Counted from the first letter of the stretch, positions 10,690 through 24,245 are shown. The stretch: DNA of 64,000 bases from Dermacentor variabilis (GCF_050947875.1 NC_134572.1:122321105-122385104), one strand, 5' to 3'. Notes: generated by a model from the sequence alone, not told the origin. Numbers and translations are program-made.

Positions 10690-11280
10690 TGCATAGGAAT
10701 TAGCATTTGCTCAATCATGCATGTGTCGAGTGCGTAGATGGCACCGTCAACTGCACAGAAGCGCGTGGAACTGTCTTTCTTTGTGACAAGTACCACAAGA
10801 GAACCCCATGGGCTCTGTGAAGGTTTAATCATGCCTCGACCGAGCATGTCATCGACCTGGTTTGCAATTTCACGGCGTTGCGCAGCGGATACGCGATATG
10901 GACGTTGGCGTAGCGGTGAGTGGGAACCAGTGATGTGGTGCTCGACTGTTGATGTGCGGCCTAAGAATGTTTGTGCGACGTCAAAAGAAGCTCGAAAGTG
11001 CTGCAGAATGGCAAGATGCGGGGATCGCTGCGAGGGTGTCATATCCTCGGCGATTAATGGGCTGAAAACATCCGTAGATGTTGCATCAGGAGCAGAGACG
11101 GCGCTCAAGTCAAGGACGGTTGTAGGGACGCCTCATCGAGGACGTATACAATCTGCATAGTATCGATGGTCTCGACGTGGCCAAGGCATTCGGGACGAAA
11201 TAATGTGAGCGGGGATAAAAGCCTGTTATAAACGGGCATTGTGCTTGTGAACGGGAGCTTTATCAGCACATCTTTCCTAA
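10690..11280 (-). pseudogene. Ty3/gypsy pol fragment (spacer and RT start)
   Basis: The minus-strand frame 10665-11108 contains SAVSAPDATSTDVFSPLIAE, a TVEHHITGSHSPLRQRPYRV stretch, SAAQRREIANQVDDMLGRGM, IKPSQSPWGSLVVLVTKKD and TRFCAVD. This is the entry to a Ty3/gypsy reverse transcriptase; compare [20 protein letters not shown] in the element at 31.6 kb. Just upstream, another frame gives LTLFRPECLGHVETIDTMQI, the spacer between protease and RT. The match stops after the first RT motif. RT core, RNase H, integrase and LTRs are absent. It differs enough from the 29-32 kb copy to be a separate family. Confidence 0.75.
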
Positions 11281-12119
11281 GTCTCCTTTTCTTTCTATAT
11301 GTGTTGCGCAGACATTATTGCTGTCAAGTTTTTCTACTAGCGCTAGTTATCTTATAGGGATGCTAAAGCTTGCAACCAAGCGTTTTGTACATGCGCGTAT
11401 ACACATGCTACCCAAAAGGCCCCAATGGTTTCAATTGGGATCATGCAAGTTTTTAACGTTTTTACAAAACAAGGAATGTTTTCTTCTAGCACATGCTTCG
11501 GCTGAAGCCCTCATTTGAGGCAGGCTAAATGTATACGTCCATGAAAAAAAAAATGGGCGAAGAGTGTTTTCTCAGCTTGAATTTATGAAAAGTGCGTGCA
11601 CGTGAGACGTGTTTTGGCAGTATCGTACAGATGTGACTATTTGGCTGACATGCATAGAGTTGTCAGCACACACAAAAAAAGCAAAGTTTTTTCTAACTAG
11701 GCCTTTTACAGGCTACACTTTTGCAGGCAAGTAAACCATGTGATTCTAACTGAAGTACGCAGGACTTGAAAGAGCAACCCTTTCAAGCTATACTCTTCTC
11801 TGCGTAAATTCCCACAACTTTTATGAAGCCGAATGGAAAAAAAAAGAATAATTTTCAAGAACTGTCCCACCTATGTTAAAGAAGAAGAAGAAAAAGGTAG
11901 AAGAACACGGAGAATTCCCTTCACCAAGCTTTTGAACCCTTATTGGAAACTTTCTTTTTGTACGCCTCCGTTGTTTGTCGTTTCCCTATGTTTCTTACAG
12001 CAGTCTTCCAAACACCTCTAACTAATCTCTACTGCGGACATGTTCCCTTTCCGCCTGCTCTCTCTTAACACAAGGGTTTCAAGGAAGCCAGATGTGCCTA
12101 AATCTACCGTTGGGCAGAT
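11281..12119. other. Unassigned stretch
   Basis: AT-rich, with an A/G-rich tract near 11878-11905. No motif, repeat pair or long frame that I recognise. Confidence 0.5.
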
Positions 12120-12233
12120 ATTTTATTTATTTATTTTATTTATTTATACATACTGCAGCCCGTTAGGGCTATGGCAGGAGTGGGTTTACATGCGAAGAAA
12201 ACTGATTATGATATGGAGAAACAAGAACATAGG

Positions 12234-12373
12234 AATATAAAGATGTGAAGGAACTACACATCAGCAATAGCATTTTAAAAATTGAGAAATGGGTAACAAT
12301 CGAAATATAAAAATCTGAAGGAACTATAAATCAGCAATAGCATTTAAAAATTGAGAAATCGGTAACAAACGAA
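12234..12373. repeat. Two-copy 70-bp tandem duplication
   Basis: 12234-12303 and 12304-12373 align with few differences (each starts AATATAAARATSTGAAGGAA and ends near GGTAACAAWCGAA). It lies within the LINE tail 3' UTR. Confidence 0.85.
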
Positions 12374-12420
12374 CTTCCCATTCTTCCCATTCCCATTCTT
12401 CCCATATCTTCCCATTCTAA
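12374..12420. repeat. (CTTCCCATT)n short array
   Basis: Imperfect repetition of CTTCCCATT/CCCATT directly follows the 70-bp duplication, with about five partial units. Confidence 0.75.
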
Positions 12421-13748
12421 GAAAACGTGCTCCTTCGTTTTCCTAGCTTTATTGCAGCAAGCACATCCTTCTTCTTCCGTCTTATATCTCACTTTATAAG
12501 TGCGTGTTCTAAGGCACCCTGATCTCGCTTCGAATCGCAATGAGCTTCCCTTTAAGTTATCATAAATTGTTTATTTCCTGATGTTGTTTTCTTGTTTTTC
12601 CTTTTAAGTAGTCACTTATACCAGGTCTCTTTTTCATTGCCGCCTCCGGTGAGGTTATCTCAGCATGTCTGATTTTGCGCTTGACGTTCTTTGTTGTCAT
12701 GTTGCACACTTATTGGTCGCATACTTGCTCGAAGAACGGCAGTGCAAGTCATCTGGTGGTTGTTTAGCGCAGCTTCCATCGGCAGCGGTGATCAGCGCTG
12801 TTTCAAGGCCTCCCCTGCTCATTACATGCCGGCTAATTAAACAGCGCCTCGCCGCGCCGAGTTTACAACACCTGGTTTTGAAAGCTCTAGCGATGCGGAC
12901 ACGACCGGAAGCTCAACTATTTTCGACCTTACAACAATGTCAACACCAGCGAGGTACTACATCATGCAACTGAGTGTGCGTTCTACGCTCTGAAATATTT
13001 ACTCACAGGCGACATACCTGGGCCGCAGATTGTTTCTTTGTTTTTTGCTTTTTGTACGTTTATAATTCGTTTCGTTATGTAGTGGGACGGGGAGGGCAAG
13101 AGGTGGCGTAAGCATGTGTAGGAAAGCGACAGTGACTCCGCTGTTCCTATCGTTGCACATTCGACTCTCTCCTCTCTCCTCTCCATGCACTTTCAGTTTC
13201 AGCGTAGGGCCTTCTTCACGAACTGGAAGGAGCGGTGACTTTTTAAATTTTATTCTATTCTTTCGCACCATGCACAAAGCAACGACTGGAATCATCTCTC
13301 TCCTTCCGTTGCAAGAACAGCGTTTCTCTAGTCATTATTGTTCTCAATTCTGAGACCCCAGAAGAAAGGGAAGAATAAAACGTGCCTTTTTTGTTAGCTC
13401 CAAAGATTGTTAAGTATAGATGCTGGCGATCTCCTGAAAGCCACAAATTGAAAACAATGAAATAGGAGACGTCTCGGATCACGCGCGCTCCCGCCTATAT
13501 AAGCTTGCAAATGAAAAAAAAAAGCGAATAGGCAAACCGTTCACAAATGGCTCACACGAGGTGCAGACAAGAATACAAGGTTCTGTGCTCACGTTTTATG
13601 CGATAGAGAGAAAAATAATATAAACCAAGAAACTTCCCGGCGCCACAAGTCGCATGTCCAGCCACCGAAGTGAGAAAGAAGCGCCTGTGTAGTGGTCGGT
13701 CCACGCTATCGATTTTGTTACTAGCGTTTTACTTTATCAATTGCGTCA

Positions 13749-13794
13749 TACCTCGTGCCGCGCCTTGAGTGCAGTAAAGGCGCGGTACGAGGTA
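13749..13794. other. 16-bp stem, 14-nt loop hairpin
   Basis: TACCTCGTGCCGCGCC (13749-13764) is complementary to GGCGCGGTACGAGGTA (13779-13794) with one mismatch, which would be a G-U pair in RNA. The stem is GC-rich in an AT-rich neighbourhood. No terminator or known RNA family is assigned. Confidence 0.8.
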
Positions 13795-16700
13795 AATGGG
13801 TTGCCATGACAGCCCATTTCCTAGAGCGACCTGGCGCTTTCAATGAATAGCCGGACGACGGAAGGAAATATTGTGAAAATTAGTAAGACATTTCTAATTA
13901 ATTATAAGGGAGCCTTTTCTCATTCCTTGCTGAGCAATATACGTAAAATGAAACTTCGTTGTGCAATCAACCGCCACAAGTTACGGACCGTGAGCTCGGT
14001 AGAAAGCTCATATTCTCTGCATTCAGCTTCGGAAAACAACCTGGCATGCGGGTCTCTACCGTAAATTAGCATATTCGAACTCTAGAATATTGTGTAGTTG
14101 TACTCTCTACGACCACAACAGTATACGTCACAATACTACGTCGCTACACTAGGGCGTGTGCATGATTCGCAGGTTGGCACGTTTCGTTTACTGGCGCTGC
14201 AGCAACGTTTAGGCGGTGTCGCGGTAAAGCATGCTCCCGTTTATAGTTACTACGTTACATTAGGTACTTACAATAAAATTTACGTGAAATATTACCAGGT
14301 AATAAAAATAAGGCAAGTGTTGCTTTCGATAAAGCCAAGCGGACCTTTATTAAACAACAATGTAGTCAGATAGCGACAAGGTCCACACCAACGGCGATTT
14401 AAGTGGGCGATTTTTTTTCTTACGTTCTTATCGCACGAACTGGGACTCTAGAAACATCTTTACTGGAACTTTCATTGCGCCTATCAATGCCTATTTCAAT
14501 TCCTATGCCTATATTGAATTTAGGGGAAGTAAAAATGCATTTACGGTATTTTGTCTTAATCTTATTTTCTTTATAACGGTATAACCCGCTAGTAACCTAA
14601 TATTTAACGCTAGAAAGCTAGTAATCACCTGCCTGAAGGCAAATGATTATTGTTATAAACACTTTGCCTTTGTAAAGGCTATTGTTATTAACAGCTTTGA
14701 AGCAGACCCGAGCATCACTACGAAAGGGGCTCAAACTGCGCCTCGCGACGTTATACTCAAATATGATCTGGCGTAATGGCGCGCTTACTTCATGTTTTTG
14801 CCGAAACCATCGGAAACTTCAATGCTCGGGCATAACTCTGACCCTAAATGTGCGACTGATTTTGTGCCTTCAGGAAAGGTTCGCCGCCATCCACAATTGG
14901 CCTGTTGCGGATACAGTTAATTCAACGCTTCAATCCATCTCAGGAAGAAATCACGACTTTTCGTTTTTGAAAGAACACTCCCAGGTTCAGACCAACAAAC
15001 GTTCTCCGATTCCGCAGGTCTCGAGCCAAAAATATATGTCACTAACATCAGTGGATGCACATCGTTACCTTCCTACTCATAATCCAATAGCTTACAAAAA
15101 AACCTCAACATAAAACCCGAAAATCTTTAGATGGGGGCTCACTCGTCACTGCTAACTACGTGCATATTTTGTATTTTTCATGTTACATTCATGCGTATTC
15201 TTTGAAGTTCTTCTTTGAAATTTAACATAAGAGTTAGAAAAGAATTATCTGAGCAATAGTTACTGTTATAAGTTCGTTCAGAACCCAAGTGAACAGGCTA
15301 TAATTTTATGTATCGCAGTATTTGTTGTGACCACTATGTCTTCAAATAAAATGATACCTCATAACGGCTCCGAAAATGAGCACATTTCTAACGGTAACGA
15401 AACAGTTGGATGGTCACTTGTGAGCGTGAATCACCTCGCGCCAGGCAGATGAGTAATGTCTCTGTCGTTTTGACACAACCATTCTTTCACAGAATCATTC
15501 GCACGCCTATAAGTGGCTATTTTATGAAAGATATGTTTTCTCAAGTCTTTCACACGAAGTGAGCCAAGAGCATATTTTCATATACAATAACGACAAGTGT
15601 AGCTTGGTTAAGTCACTTATGTTTCCTAAAGAAAGGCGAAGATTGCTGCAGAAATGTATTCGTTGAATAAGAGAGTTTACAGACTCCCTGAATGAATGAC
15701 GATTTCCTAGTTTGTATTTAAAGACATAATACCAGTGCTTCCTTACACACACCGCTGGAAGTACTGGCAGTGAAATTGCAACTGAACGGCTATCGCTGCA
15801 AGCCATGGAATGCCCCGAGAACAAACAGACAAATGGCTTACAATATAATAAAGAAAGGCTGTTTTGGAAGAACGGTGCAATCAGCCGAAGGCGATAAATA
15901 TTTTGGGGAAGAAGCCAGTTGGCTATGCAATAAAAGGGAAAGTCGATGGGAAGAAACGCGAAAACAAGGTCGCTGAGGCAAATGAAGGAAAAGCTTGCGT
16001 GTTATACTCAACTGGGTAGAAAATAAATGTGCTCCGCGAGACAATGCATCATTGCTTATCGTATATTTTATGGCAGGCGATGTCTATACCTCGAGGTAGT
16101 ATGCAGCACTTGCAATAAACTGTGTGTATCAAATTGGCTCCTCTGCATCGCCGACATAAACGATAGTCCATAGAATTTGTTGCATGCACCATACATAGGT
16201 GAGTATTCTGAGGGAGCGAGCTATTGTCGTACGCATATTTAGCAAAGAAAAGTCGCTTCAGAACTACACATTTATCCGACGAAATTAAACCATTTCAGGT
16301 GGAACATATAAGATTTAGTTAGAAGTGATATATGAGTGAGGAGGGCAGTCACTTGTACTGGCGACCGTGTTTGTATAAGGAAATTCGAAGGAACAGCAAA
16401 AAGTGTGCATCTTGCAGCGCTAGCCACGTCTCCAATTTGGCCCTTAGCGTAAACTTTGATGACAATAATTGAGCATGGCTCAGCAAGCTATTTCTTTCGA
16501 GCTTCGAAGTATTTTGCTGCTTCAAGAATTGCCTCGATATTTGCTCATTTTCCTGGTATCGCTCTGCTTAGTTGCTGTGCGCTTATGTGCCTAGTTTTAT
16601 TATTTTTCCGTGATTGTTTAAGTATAAAAATACGTGGCTGCTTTTCTCGTCCAGGAAGCTGATCCTAAAGCGTTACCTTCTCAAGTGCCATAGTTCACAG

Positions 16701-19700
16701 CAGCGAACCCGCACGCTCACCTCCAGTCAAATGCAGCGAACAGAGATGACTTAATTTCATGGGGTTCAGATCGAACGAATAAAGCGACCCCGACTGCTGA
16801 GTTGGAACTATACAGAGAAGAACAAAGAAGCCCGTAAACTCTTCTTTCCGCAAACGCAACTTTCCCTCGCCTGGTGCGCTGACTCCATCGAACGACGAAC
16901 ATCATTAACGTCATTTCTGGTGCATTTACAACTAAACTGGAAGCCTTGCCGCAGTGACCCGTCACTCCAACCGGGGTGGCTGCCAAAGAAGGAGAGCGGG
17001 CGACTCTGACCGGTGGTGCTGGCCGTCATGAATCAACCTAGGACCGCGCATGCCGCAATCCCTACAGCAGCTGACAACGACGCGTAGCGCAATGAAGCTT
17101 GCTCGATTGCGAGATCTGATTATACAACGCGGTGGCCGTCATCATTAGGCATGTTTTTGTGAACTGCTTTCTATCCGAATGTCATTCTTGCTTCGCGGTT
17201 TCGTTTGAGATGGGGGTATAGCCATGTGTAACAAAGGACTGCCTTGGGGTTTTGAAACGACGTTTTATCTTCATGGCAGCTGAGGAAAGCGCCGTTTTAC
17301 GGCGGGTTACATCTTCTTATGCCTTTAGGGCTGTCCAATTACCTGATTATTTATTACATTTCTATTACATATGCCTTGCGGGAAATTTGCCGAATGAGAA
17401 ATAGAGTCAACGTGACACCAAGAAGAAAGTGCCGATCTCATGGACACCGATGACTACGTATTCCTTACAGGTTACGGTTGCCTACGCTGCGTGCGCTTTT
17501 TAAGTTCTGTTTGTCTTGGTGTTCTTTGTTTGTAGGTCAGCGCTTGTGCTTTTAGCAACCTTCACGCATTTTTTTTTTAACAGGCAAGTTTCGTGCAGTG
17601 TTAACATCTCGATTGTCTTGTATGACGTCCAGTATACTGCGCCGGGTGGTTCTGTCATGATGCACGGCTCTGTTGTGGTTGCGTTGGAAGTGTTCTGAAG
17701 ACTCTGATATTTCGTTGTTTTATCATAAATCTGGTACCCTATTCGGGCATCGTGCTGTACTTACAAATATTACGTTTCTTCAGTAGAGTTCCGTTAGAAG
17801 TAGACGCCGTTCCTGAGTACTCGTCTCTAGTTTTTGTTTCTATCGCGTTACTGTTTTGCCTTCTCATTAATGAACCAACTCGCTCCCCAAAAATATTTCA
17901 CTTATACAAAAGTAAGTTTTTGATAGTGCGAAAGCGAAGGAAGGGGACGTTAGTTCCTCACGCTTCACAATTTTTTACCTTTTCTACGCTGTTCCAATAT
18001 ATGTTGAAGAGGAAGTGGTCCCACTGAAAGATATAATAACTACGCACAACAAGTACAAATGACATTAACAAGCAATATTAAAAAAGAAAACATTTTGTTA
18101 AATGAGCGCAAAAGAAGCTTTGATTGAGCATACTTCAGAAATGCACACGTGTTTTGTGAGTCTATTAGGCAAGACAAAAATTAGGAAGAGAACAAATATT
18201 TCCAAATCTCATGGTAATTCGAGTTCCCTGGGAGAGGATATCTTGCAGTGTACAATAATTAGGATGTTTGTAATAATTAGGTTAACATGATAAATTATTA
18301 TCACTTAACCGAGAAAGAAAGATAAAAATATCGGAAACTCTTTTGGTACCTGCCTTGTGCATTATCATACCTTAGGAGTGAGGATAAGTACAAAGATCAC
18401 GTGCCGTAACGTCAAAGCCTACTTCAATGCGCGCACACCGGCAAAGTAGAGTCGTAATTGCTGGTATTGGCGTACGACAGGATGACAACAGCAAGAAAAA
18501 AAAAGACATATTGTTCCTTTTCTCTACGCTTAATTGCCATGGCATAACGCGCACTTGCTCGTAAACGGTACGCGAACGTCCACAATCACGTTTTACGCCG
18601 CAGATGTTTAGGACGTCAATGGATTATTGGTGTAAATCAAGCTTGTCAAGAACGTACACAGAAAAGTAAACGTCCAGTCCGCCCACTCTCAGTCCAAGAT
18701 TTCCCCCTTTTCTTCAGCACCAAAGAGACGATATCTGTGCAACGCACACATAAATCCTTGTATACAATTTACTAACCAGAATTACGTGTGACTATTTCGG
18801 ACACCGATACTGAGCCAGATAAAATCTTCTTTTGTCATTCTTACCTTATTGGAGCTTTTGCCACTCTGCTGCTTCATCCATGGAATCTTCAAGCTGATGT
18901 GAATTTCGCATTTACGCACTTGCCATGCCGCCTCTTGAGAGAAAACGGCTTTCACATTCTTCCTCGCATGTTTTGTTTTCCGGTTACGTACCCGAAGCAA
19001 TGGATCGAAGGAAAAACTTATGTGAGAGTTGTAAAATAACAGAAGTTCAGCGACAAGACATGCCATAAAGTGTGCGTATACGTTCCTCAGGAATTAATGA
19101 TCGCTCGAGCTACTTAACTGTTTTGCGCCAGAGTCGTGACTTCAGATAGCGCTCTCTCATGTTTCTGCGGGAAGTTACACGCGGTAGCGTTTGTCGCGTT
19201 CACTCGACTAAAATAAAGTGTTTGCCCAGTGGTCTTATCCCGGATAAGATTCCATGGATTTCTGCAGGCTGATGTTGCTCTTATTTCCTATATAGCATCG
19301 TAACTGAAATGCCATTGTTTATTCTCCTTTATTTAGAGGGCCCGTCATCAAGGTTGGCCATTAAAAAGAGATGCGTATGCAAGAGGCGCTGACGGTAGTG
19401 TCTGCAAAGTATTACGGAGCTGCGCCCTCCCCACCTTCCGCTCGATGGGAACAGTTTCATTTCCAAATCAAACGCCCTGCTTGTGTCCTCTCGTGGACGC
19501 GGGTTCCGAGCCACAAAGTCACGACCAAACACATAAACGCCTCTTGACAATGCGTTTTTCGTCAGTTACGATGACTAATACAATGTGGAAGACCAACACG
19601 CCAAAAAGAGGTGCTGTCCTCGGCACCGCGTTATGTCCCTTAGTAGAGGTTCGGCTGAAGGCACAGAAAAAACACCGCATGGGAACGCTACTAGGGGCAT

Positions 19701-20489
19701 AGGGAGAAAGTCTGTCCCTTGGCAGTGACTTTCGCCTCCTTGCGGTGAGGTAACAGGACAGATAATTTCTTCTCTCTCCTTCTGTATAATGAACCAATTT
19801 GAAACATTCTCAGGGTAAAACTCTTTTTAGACGATATTTAACAGCCTACACTGTGTAATCGAAATTTGCAATGGTGCCTTTTTGCGAAATTTTTTGTTTT
19901 GGTTTTTGTATTGGTTTTGGTTTTGTTTTGGTCATTCCACGCCAAGTGTTCCAGACACGTCGCTCGTCCATTTCTGGTTTCTCTAGAAGAATTGTGGCTG
20001 TTTTCTACCTTGTTCAGAGTGATTTCCAAAGACATCATGCTGAAAAACATTTCCTGTCATGTGACTTGCTGTCGAAGTTTACTCATGTCTGCAAAATATA
20101 TTTCTGCAAGAAGTTAATGTAAACATTATTTTTGCGTCCAACGTTCCAGACTTTGGCTACTGAACCTAGAAAAATTTGCTCAAAATATGTAAGGATTCTT
20201 AAAAGCAAGTTGGGTCAGGAGAAGTCCCGTAGGAGTCCTGGATTTTTGGCAAGGATATACCAATGTGACTATCCCAATTCTTGTTTTGAACGAGATGTCA
20301 ATTTTTGAATTCAGTCCTTGTGCCATGCTCGTCGTAGTTAATTTCTACTGTTTCACTGCGAATCGCAATGTTAGTCTAGCTTCCGGTTGTCCACGCGCAC
20401 TTCTCTAGTGCAAAGTGACTTTCCTCAACACGTGAGTCCTCGACTCTGCGGTGCAGTTTTATTAACTATTCTAAATCTTCTCTTTTTGA

Positions 20490-20513
20490 TGTTTTTTTTT
20501 TGGGGGGGGGGGG
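20490..20513. repeat. Poly-T/poly-G homopolymer block
   Basis: A T run is immediately followed by a G run of about a dozen. Homopolymer lengths here are prone to sequencing error. Confidence 0.8.
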
Positions 20514-21611
20514 TGCCACCCAGAATGCGCAAGGAACTGAGAGGTCGGGTGAGAGCTCTCAGAAATCAGTTCTTTTTTTTCGCGTCCGCTCAATTTTCGT
20601 ACATTTCTACTTCATAATCCTGCCTCAGAAACATGAATCACACTACTGTTGGTATGCAAGAAATATTTTGTAGACCTCGAGGATTCATCCCGAACACAAG
20701 AGCAGTAAGCAACACCGGCTATCTCCTCCGTAGTATGCCGCATCGAGGTGCTATCGACTTGCACCAAGTCCCGCAAACCAGCCGGTTATGCCTCGCCAAC
20801 TTAATGGTAAGTGGGCAGATCGATACCCCTAGCAAATCGCTGCAGCTGTTCCGAGTGTTAACGTAGTTTATTAACCCTTCAGAAGGTGGCGGGAGGTTTC
20901 ACAGGCGAAGAGAGCGGCAGAGAAACCAGACATCACCCATCTATCGTTCTCGCCACCTGAGACAAAGTCAAGCATTGCTGCATCAATCTCCTGGGAGGTC
21001 TGCTTCTCCGGTGGCAAATCACCGCTGCCCGGCTGTAGGCTTAGACGTATCCATAACCTGCTCGTTCGCTTTCCCCCTTTGTGGTCTCTTCTTTCTAGAT
21101 CGAATACGAGCATGTTTTTACTTTTGCAGTGCAGCATCATCCCGGTGGTGTCGGTTTTCTCTCGCAGACATGCCTGTGCCCTTCGCACCTCGTTTCTGGA
21201 CTTCTGTGTCCCAAATCATTAATTTTGCTGCCATTTCTCTTTCTCATATGTCTGCGCTCTCGTGTCCTTTAGCATGAGCTCATGCTATTTCTATAGCGTC
21301 CTTGTGATTACTTCTTGTGCTTCTGGATCCTATAATGCTTCCTTGTTACTTTGCACATCGCAATCATGAATAGCAGGATAATATCCTCACTTGTTTTGGT
21401 TGCCCTTGGGAAAGTTTCAGATTCCAAAAGGCAACTATTGTAGAACACTCTTATATGACAGACGAGAAGCCGTTATTGTAAACCACAGTGTCGTTGGATT
21501 CGCAGTGCTTAACGTGGGTACACATATCAGGGCACCATCAGTACGCACTCCGTGTTTAACGCGAAAACCATGTTATGATATTTACATGCTGCGAGGCTTC
21601 AATGTGCAGCA

Positions 21612-21905
21612 CTCAACATGCCTACGCCGCATCGGGCCCAACGTTGCCTGGGCGAACTACTCCAAGTGCGAAATTCGACTGATGGCCTCGCCAATGTGTT
21701 CTGCGTGTGAAGCGCCGAAATACCTCTAACGGGTTCTGTGCAGCTGCTGTCCTTTCTTGACAGAGAGAGAGTCTGTGAAGGCGGCAGTGCACTTGCAAGG
21801 GAACTCGAGCTTGGAACTGTGGCCCATTCTCAGCCCGTCGCCAAGCGGCATGCGCGTTTTGCGCCATTAAAGTGATGTTGATGTTGCTGAAGGCAACGGG
21901 CCCTA
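21612..21905 (+). mobile_element. LINE 3' end, plus strand (zinc-knuckle family)
   Basis: Plus-strand reading gives LRRIGPNVAWANYSKCEIRL, MASPMCSACEAPKYL, a stop, then RVLCSCCPFLTERESVKAAV and LELWPILSPSPSGMRVL. The CSAC...CSC pattern is the degraded C-terminal zinc knuckle (histidine replaced by arginine) of the same LINE group seen at 51.9 kb and 59.9 kb. It is 5' truncated and lacks RT and RNase H. The 3' boundary is set only roughly, near TGATGTTGATGTTGC. Confidence 0.68.
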
Positions 21906-24196
21906 GCGGGACCCGTTGTTGGAGTGTTCAATACCATAAATGAGTATATATGAAATCCAGACTGGTTTAGGTGATATATTCATGGCTTCTTACATGTTGG
22001 CTCTAGTTCAGCCAAGAATGAAGTTCAAATAGTACAATAGTTCAAAGGCCTACTATTTGCCCATAGCGACACGATATACTTCTCATTTAAGATGCTTGTC
22101 ATCTGGCATACTAAAAGAAAACATAGAGCTTCGGGCATTACGTTTCTTCCTCTTTCTACATATTCTCGTGAAGTCACTTATTCGCTTATAGGTAGAAAGA
22201 GAAAAATAAGAGAAAAATTAAAAAGCAGCCTTTTTTATTAAGTGCATCCGCCAGCAATATGCACAAACTGCGATTTCGGGCCTAAACTGCTTTCTTTTTT
22301 TATGATCGCGTTCATTTATTCTGTGTCACGCAGGTGGTAAAATACAAGGCTCGCAAGAGCTGTTTTCTGGCCAGAAAACGATTCGTTTATGTGCTGGATC
22401 ACTGTTGATACAGTTAACAAAGAAACGGATAGGAGCAAGTGCTGTTGCCGTCGACGTAACTCGCAACTTTTGAAGTTGATTGTAACGTGTTTTGCTAGAA
22501 ATAAAGAGCAGTCGCTGACCGGGTGAGGAAACTTAGACATTTGGTATAAATATGCGTGATATCTCAGTACATCAAACACAACGAAAGAAACATCACCCAC
22601 TTCAGAGCCAGTGATGGGTGAGCAGCCTTTTTCGCTATTTTGGGAATAGCAAAGTAGACACGCTGTTGAGTGCACAGCAGAGGAAAATTAGGCGCGCATT
22701 AGGCGTATAATTTTACAGTATAATATTCTGATTCGACTTGAACAGTCATGAAAGTGTGTCGTGAGAACTCTTGCGTCCATAGATGCGAAGCATTTGTGTG
22801 GCCTTGCTGGAAAAGTAAAAAAAATAGGGACAGAAAAGGCACGCCGACCCATTTCCACGAAGTGGCGAGCACTTCTCACCTACTGTGCCTTCTTTTTTTC
22901 TTCAGTTTTTATGTTAATGGACTGCCTGTGTGCGGCAGAATGCTAACGGGAACGCTGCATTAACACCGGAAAGAGCAGCTGAAAGCCGGCGCGACTGCGA
23001 GGCACCACAGTGACGAAACCCGGCTGGCTGGCCTCACACGTTGGCGTATTATGTGTGGCTGGCGTAGGCTCGGTGGCATTCCGGTCTCGTAAAGCCCGCG
23101 AACTTGAAAGGGTCGTTTTTATATCAATATATATCAATTAAGTTGAGTCGTGCTATTTTCCTGTAGATGAAACGCACCCACCATCCATTCCTGGTGAAGT
23201 ACCCCAGAATTTTAAGGCGGCCAACGAAAGATTTTAATGCATAATGCTTTTTTGTCTTTCTACTATAGCAATTGCTTCATCCTTGCCCACAAGTGTCTGT
23301 GTGTCGATAAAAAAAGTATGTCATTGTTTTCTTTGATGACATTTCTGGTCAGCAGAGCCCCTCCCCTCCGCCCCTAATAAAAAATCACAATGATATCGAC
23401 GCCCTATTAAGAAGTAACAACAAATCTTTCGACAGAAACTTGTGGTATACCTTGATGTGCTGGTTGATTGGCCAATTTGGTTGTGACTGTGTCACGCCTT
23501 CGACAACCAGTTCGCGCAATATAAAAATGAATAAAAAAATCCGAGTTAATTTCTCTGAGTAACAGCCTTTAAGAGCTGCTGTAGTAGGCGGGTTCGGATG
23601 AACAACAATAATAAATGCTTTTCGGCCTTCCACCGAAAGCAGCAAACACGAGCGTTATTTATTTCCCTGCCGTCGCAATGCAGCCGCTGTTGCGGGGAAA
23701 CAAGCCGTCGTTCTTATGCAGAGCAGTAGCAGCAGAATGGCACAGTCACATAGCCATGGTGGTTGGTAAGGTAACCCTGAAACTTTACGGTTTTTAAAGA
23801 ACTAAACGAGAAAAATAAACCAAACGTTACCAGGTGCAAGATTATGACACGCAAAAAAAGAATCAGAAACAGAACACTTTCAAATTTGCGCACAGCAAAG
23901 CAGAAAAAACAACGTGCAACAATAATCAGCCCATTCAACCTGGCTAACGCTTTTAGATCATTCTGCATATACATCGTTTAAATAATGATATTATCACAAT
24001 ACATAATCTATGTTACTGTTTATGAAACGGACTTACACGCGTAGCGTGAAAGTTTATTTCGAAGGCGAATAGTAAAAATTAGGACAATGGCAAAACTCTC
24101 ACGAGAAATAAGAGAACTAGAAATGGATAAAGTAATTTGAGTATAGAAACGGTATTAAAGAACGCATTATTAGCTCTAATATCATTATTTTATTAA
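21906..24196. other. Unassigned stretch
   Basis: AT-rich with no recognised motif. Frames of up to 119 codons (minus, 22316-22675) look like chance. 22950-23100 is somewhat GC-richer. Confidence 0.5.
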
Positions 24197-24245
24197 AGTT
24201 AACCGAGGGCCCCTCGGTTAACCCCCTTTCTTCTCGTTTATAGCA
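24197..24245 (+). repeat. SINE-tail fragment with a 25-bp near-palindrome
   Basis: GTTAACCGAGG (24199-24209) and CCTCGGTTAAC (24213-24223) form inverted arms around GCC. The right arm continues as CCCCCTTTCTTCTCGTTTAT. The phrase GGGCCCCTCGGTTAACCCCC recurs, diverged, at 50928-50945 as the tail of a SINE-like repeat, so this is probably the same tail. Confidence 0.6.

Larger units (their letters stand above)
12120..12545 (-). mobile_element. LINE 3' end, minus strand, with internal tandem duplication
   Basis: The minus-strand frame 12331-12540 begins RFEARSGCLRTRTYKVRYK and contains CACC..RKTKEHVFLEW, a LINE C-terminal zinc knuckle whose last cysteine has become tryptophan. The rest of the fragment is 3' UTR and ends in a (TTTA)n-type tract on the plus strand at about 12120-12148, next to GCAGCCCGTTAGGGCTATGG. 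The 3' UTR carries a 70-bp tandem duplication and a CTTCCCATT array. RT sequence is absent. Confidence 0.62.
12546..21611. other. 9-kb stretch without recognisable elements
   Basis: I searched both strands for retroelement motifs, zinc knuckles, transposase signatures and conserved domains, and recognised none. The longest frames, such as 14682-15113 plus (143 codons), have no family-like composition. Noted inside: the hairpin at 13749-13794, a T/G homopolymer block at about 20490-20513, and a locally CpG-richer patch at about 16840-17100. This could be intron or unique intergenic DNA. Confidence 0.5.

Noticed and set aside
14682..15113. 143-codon plus-strand frame
   Set aside because: No motif, ordinary composition for AT-rich DNA and no supporting signals.
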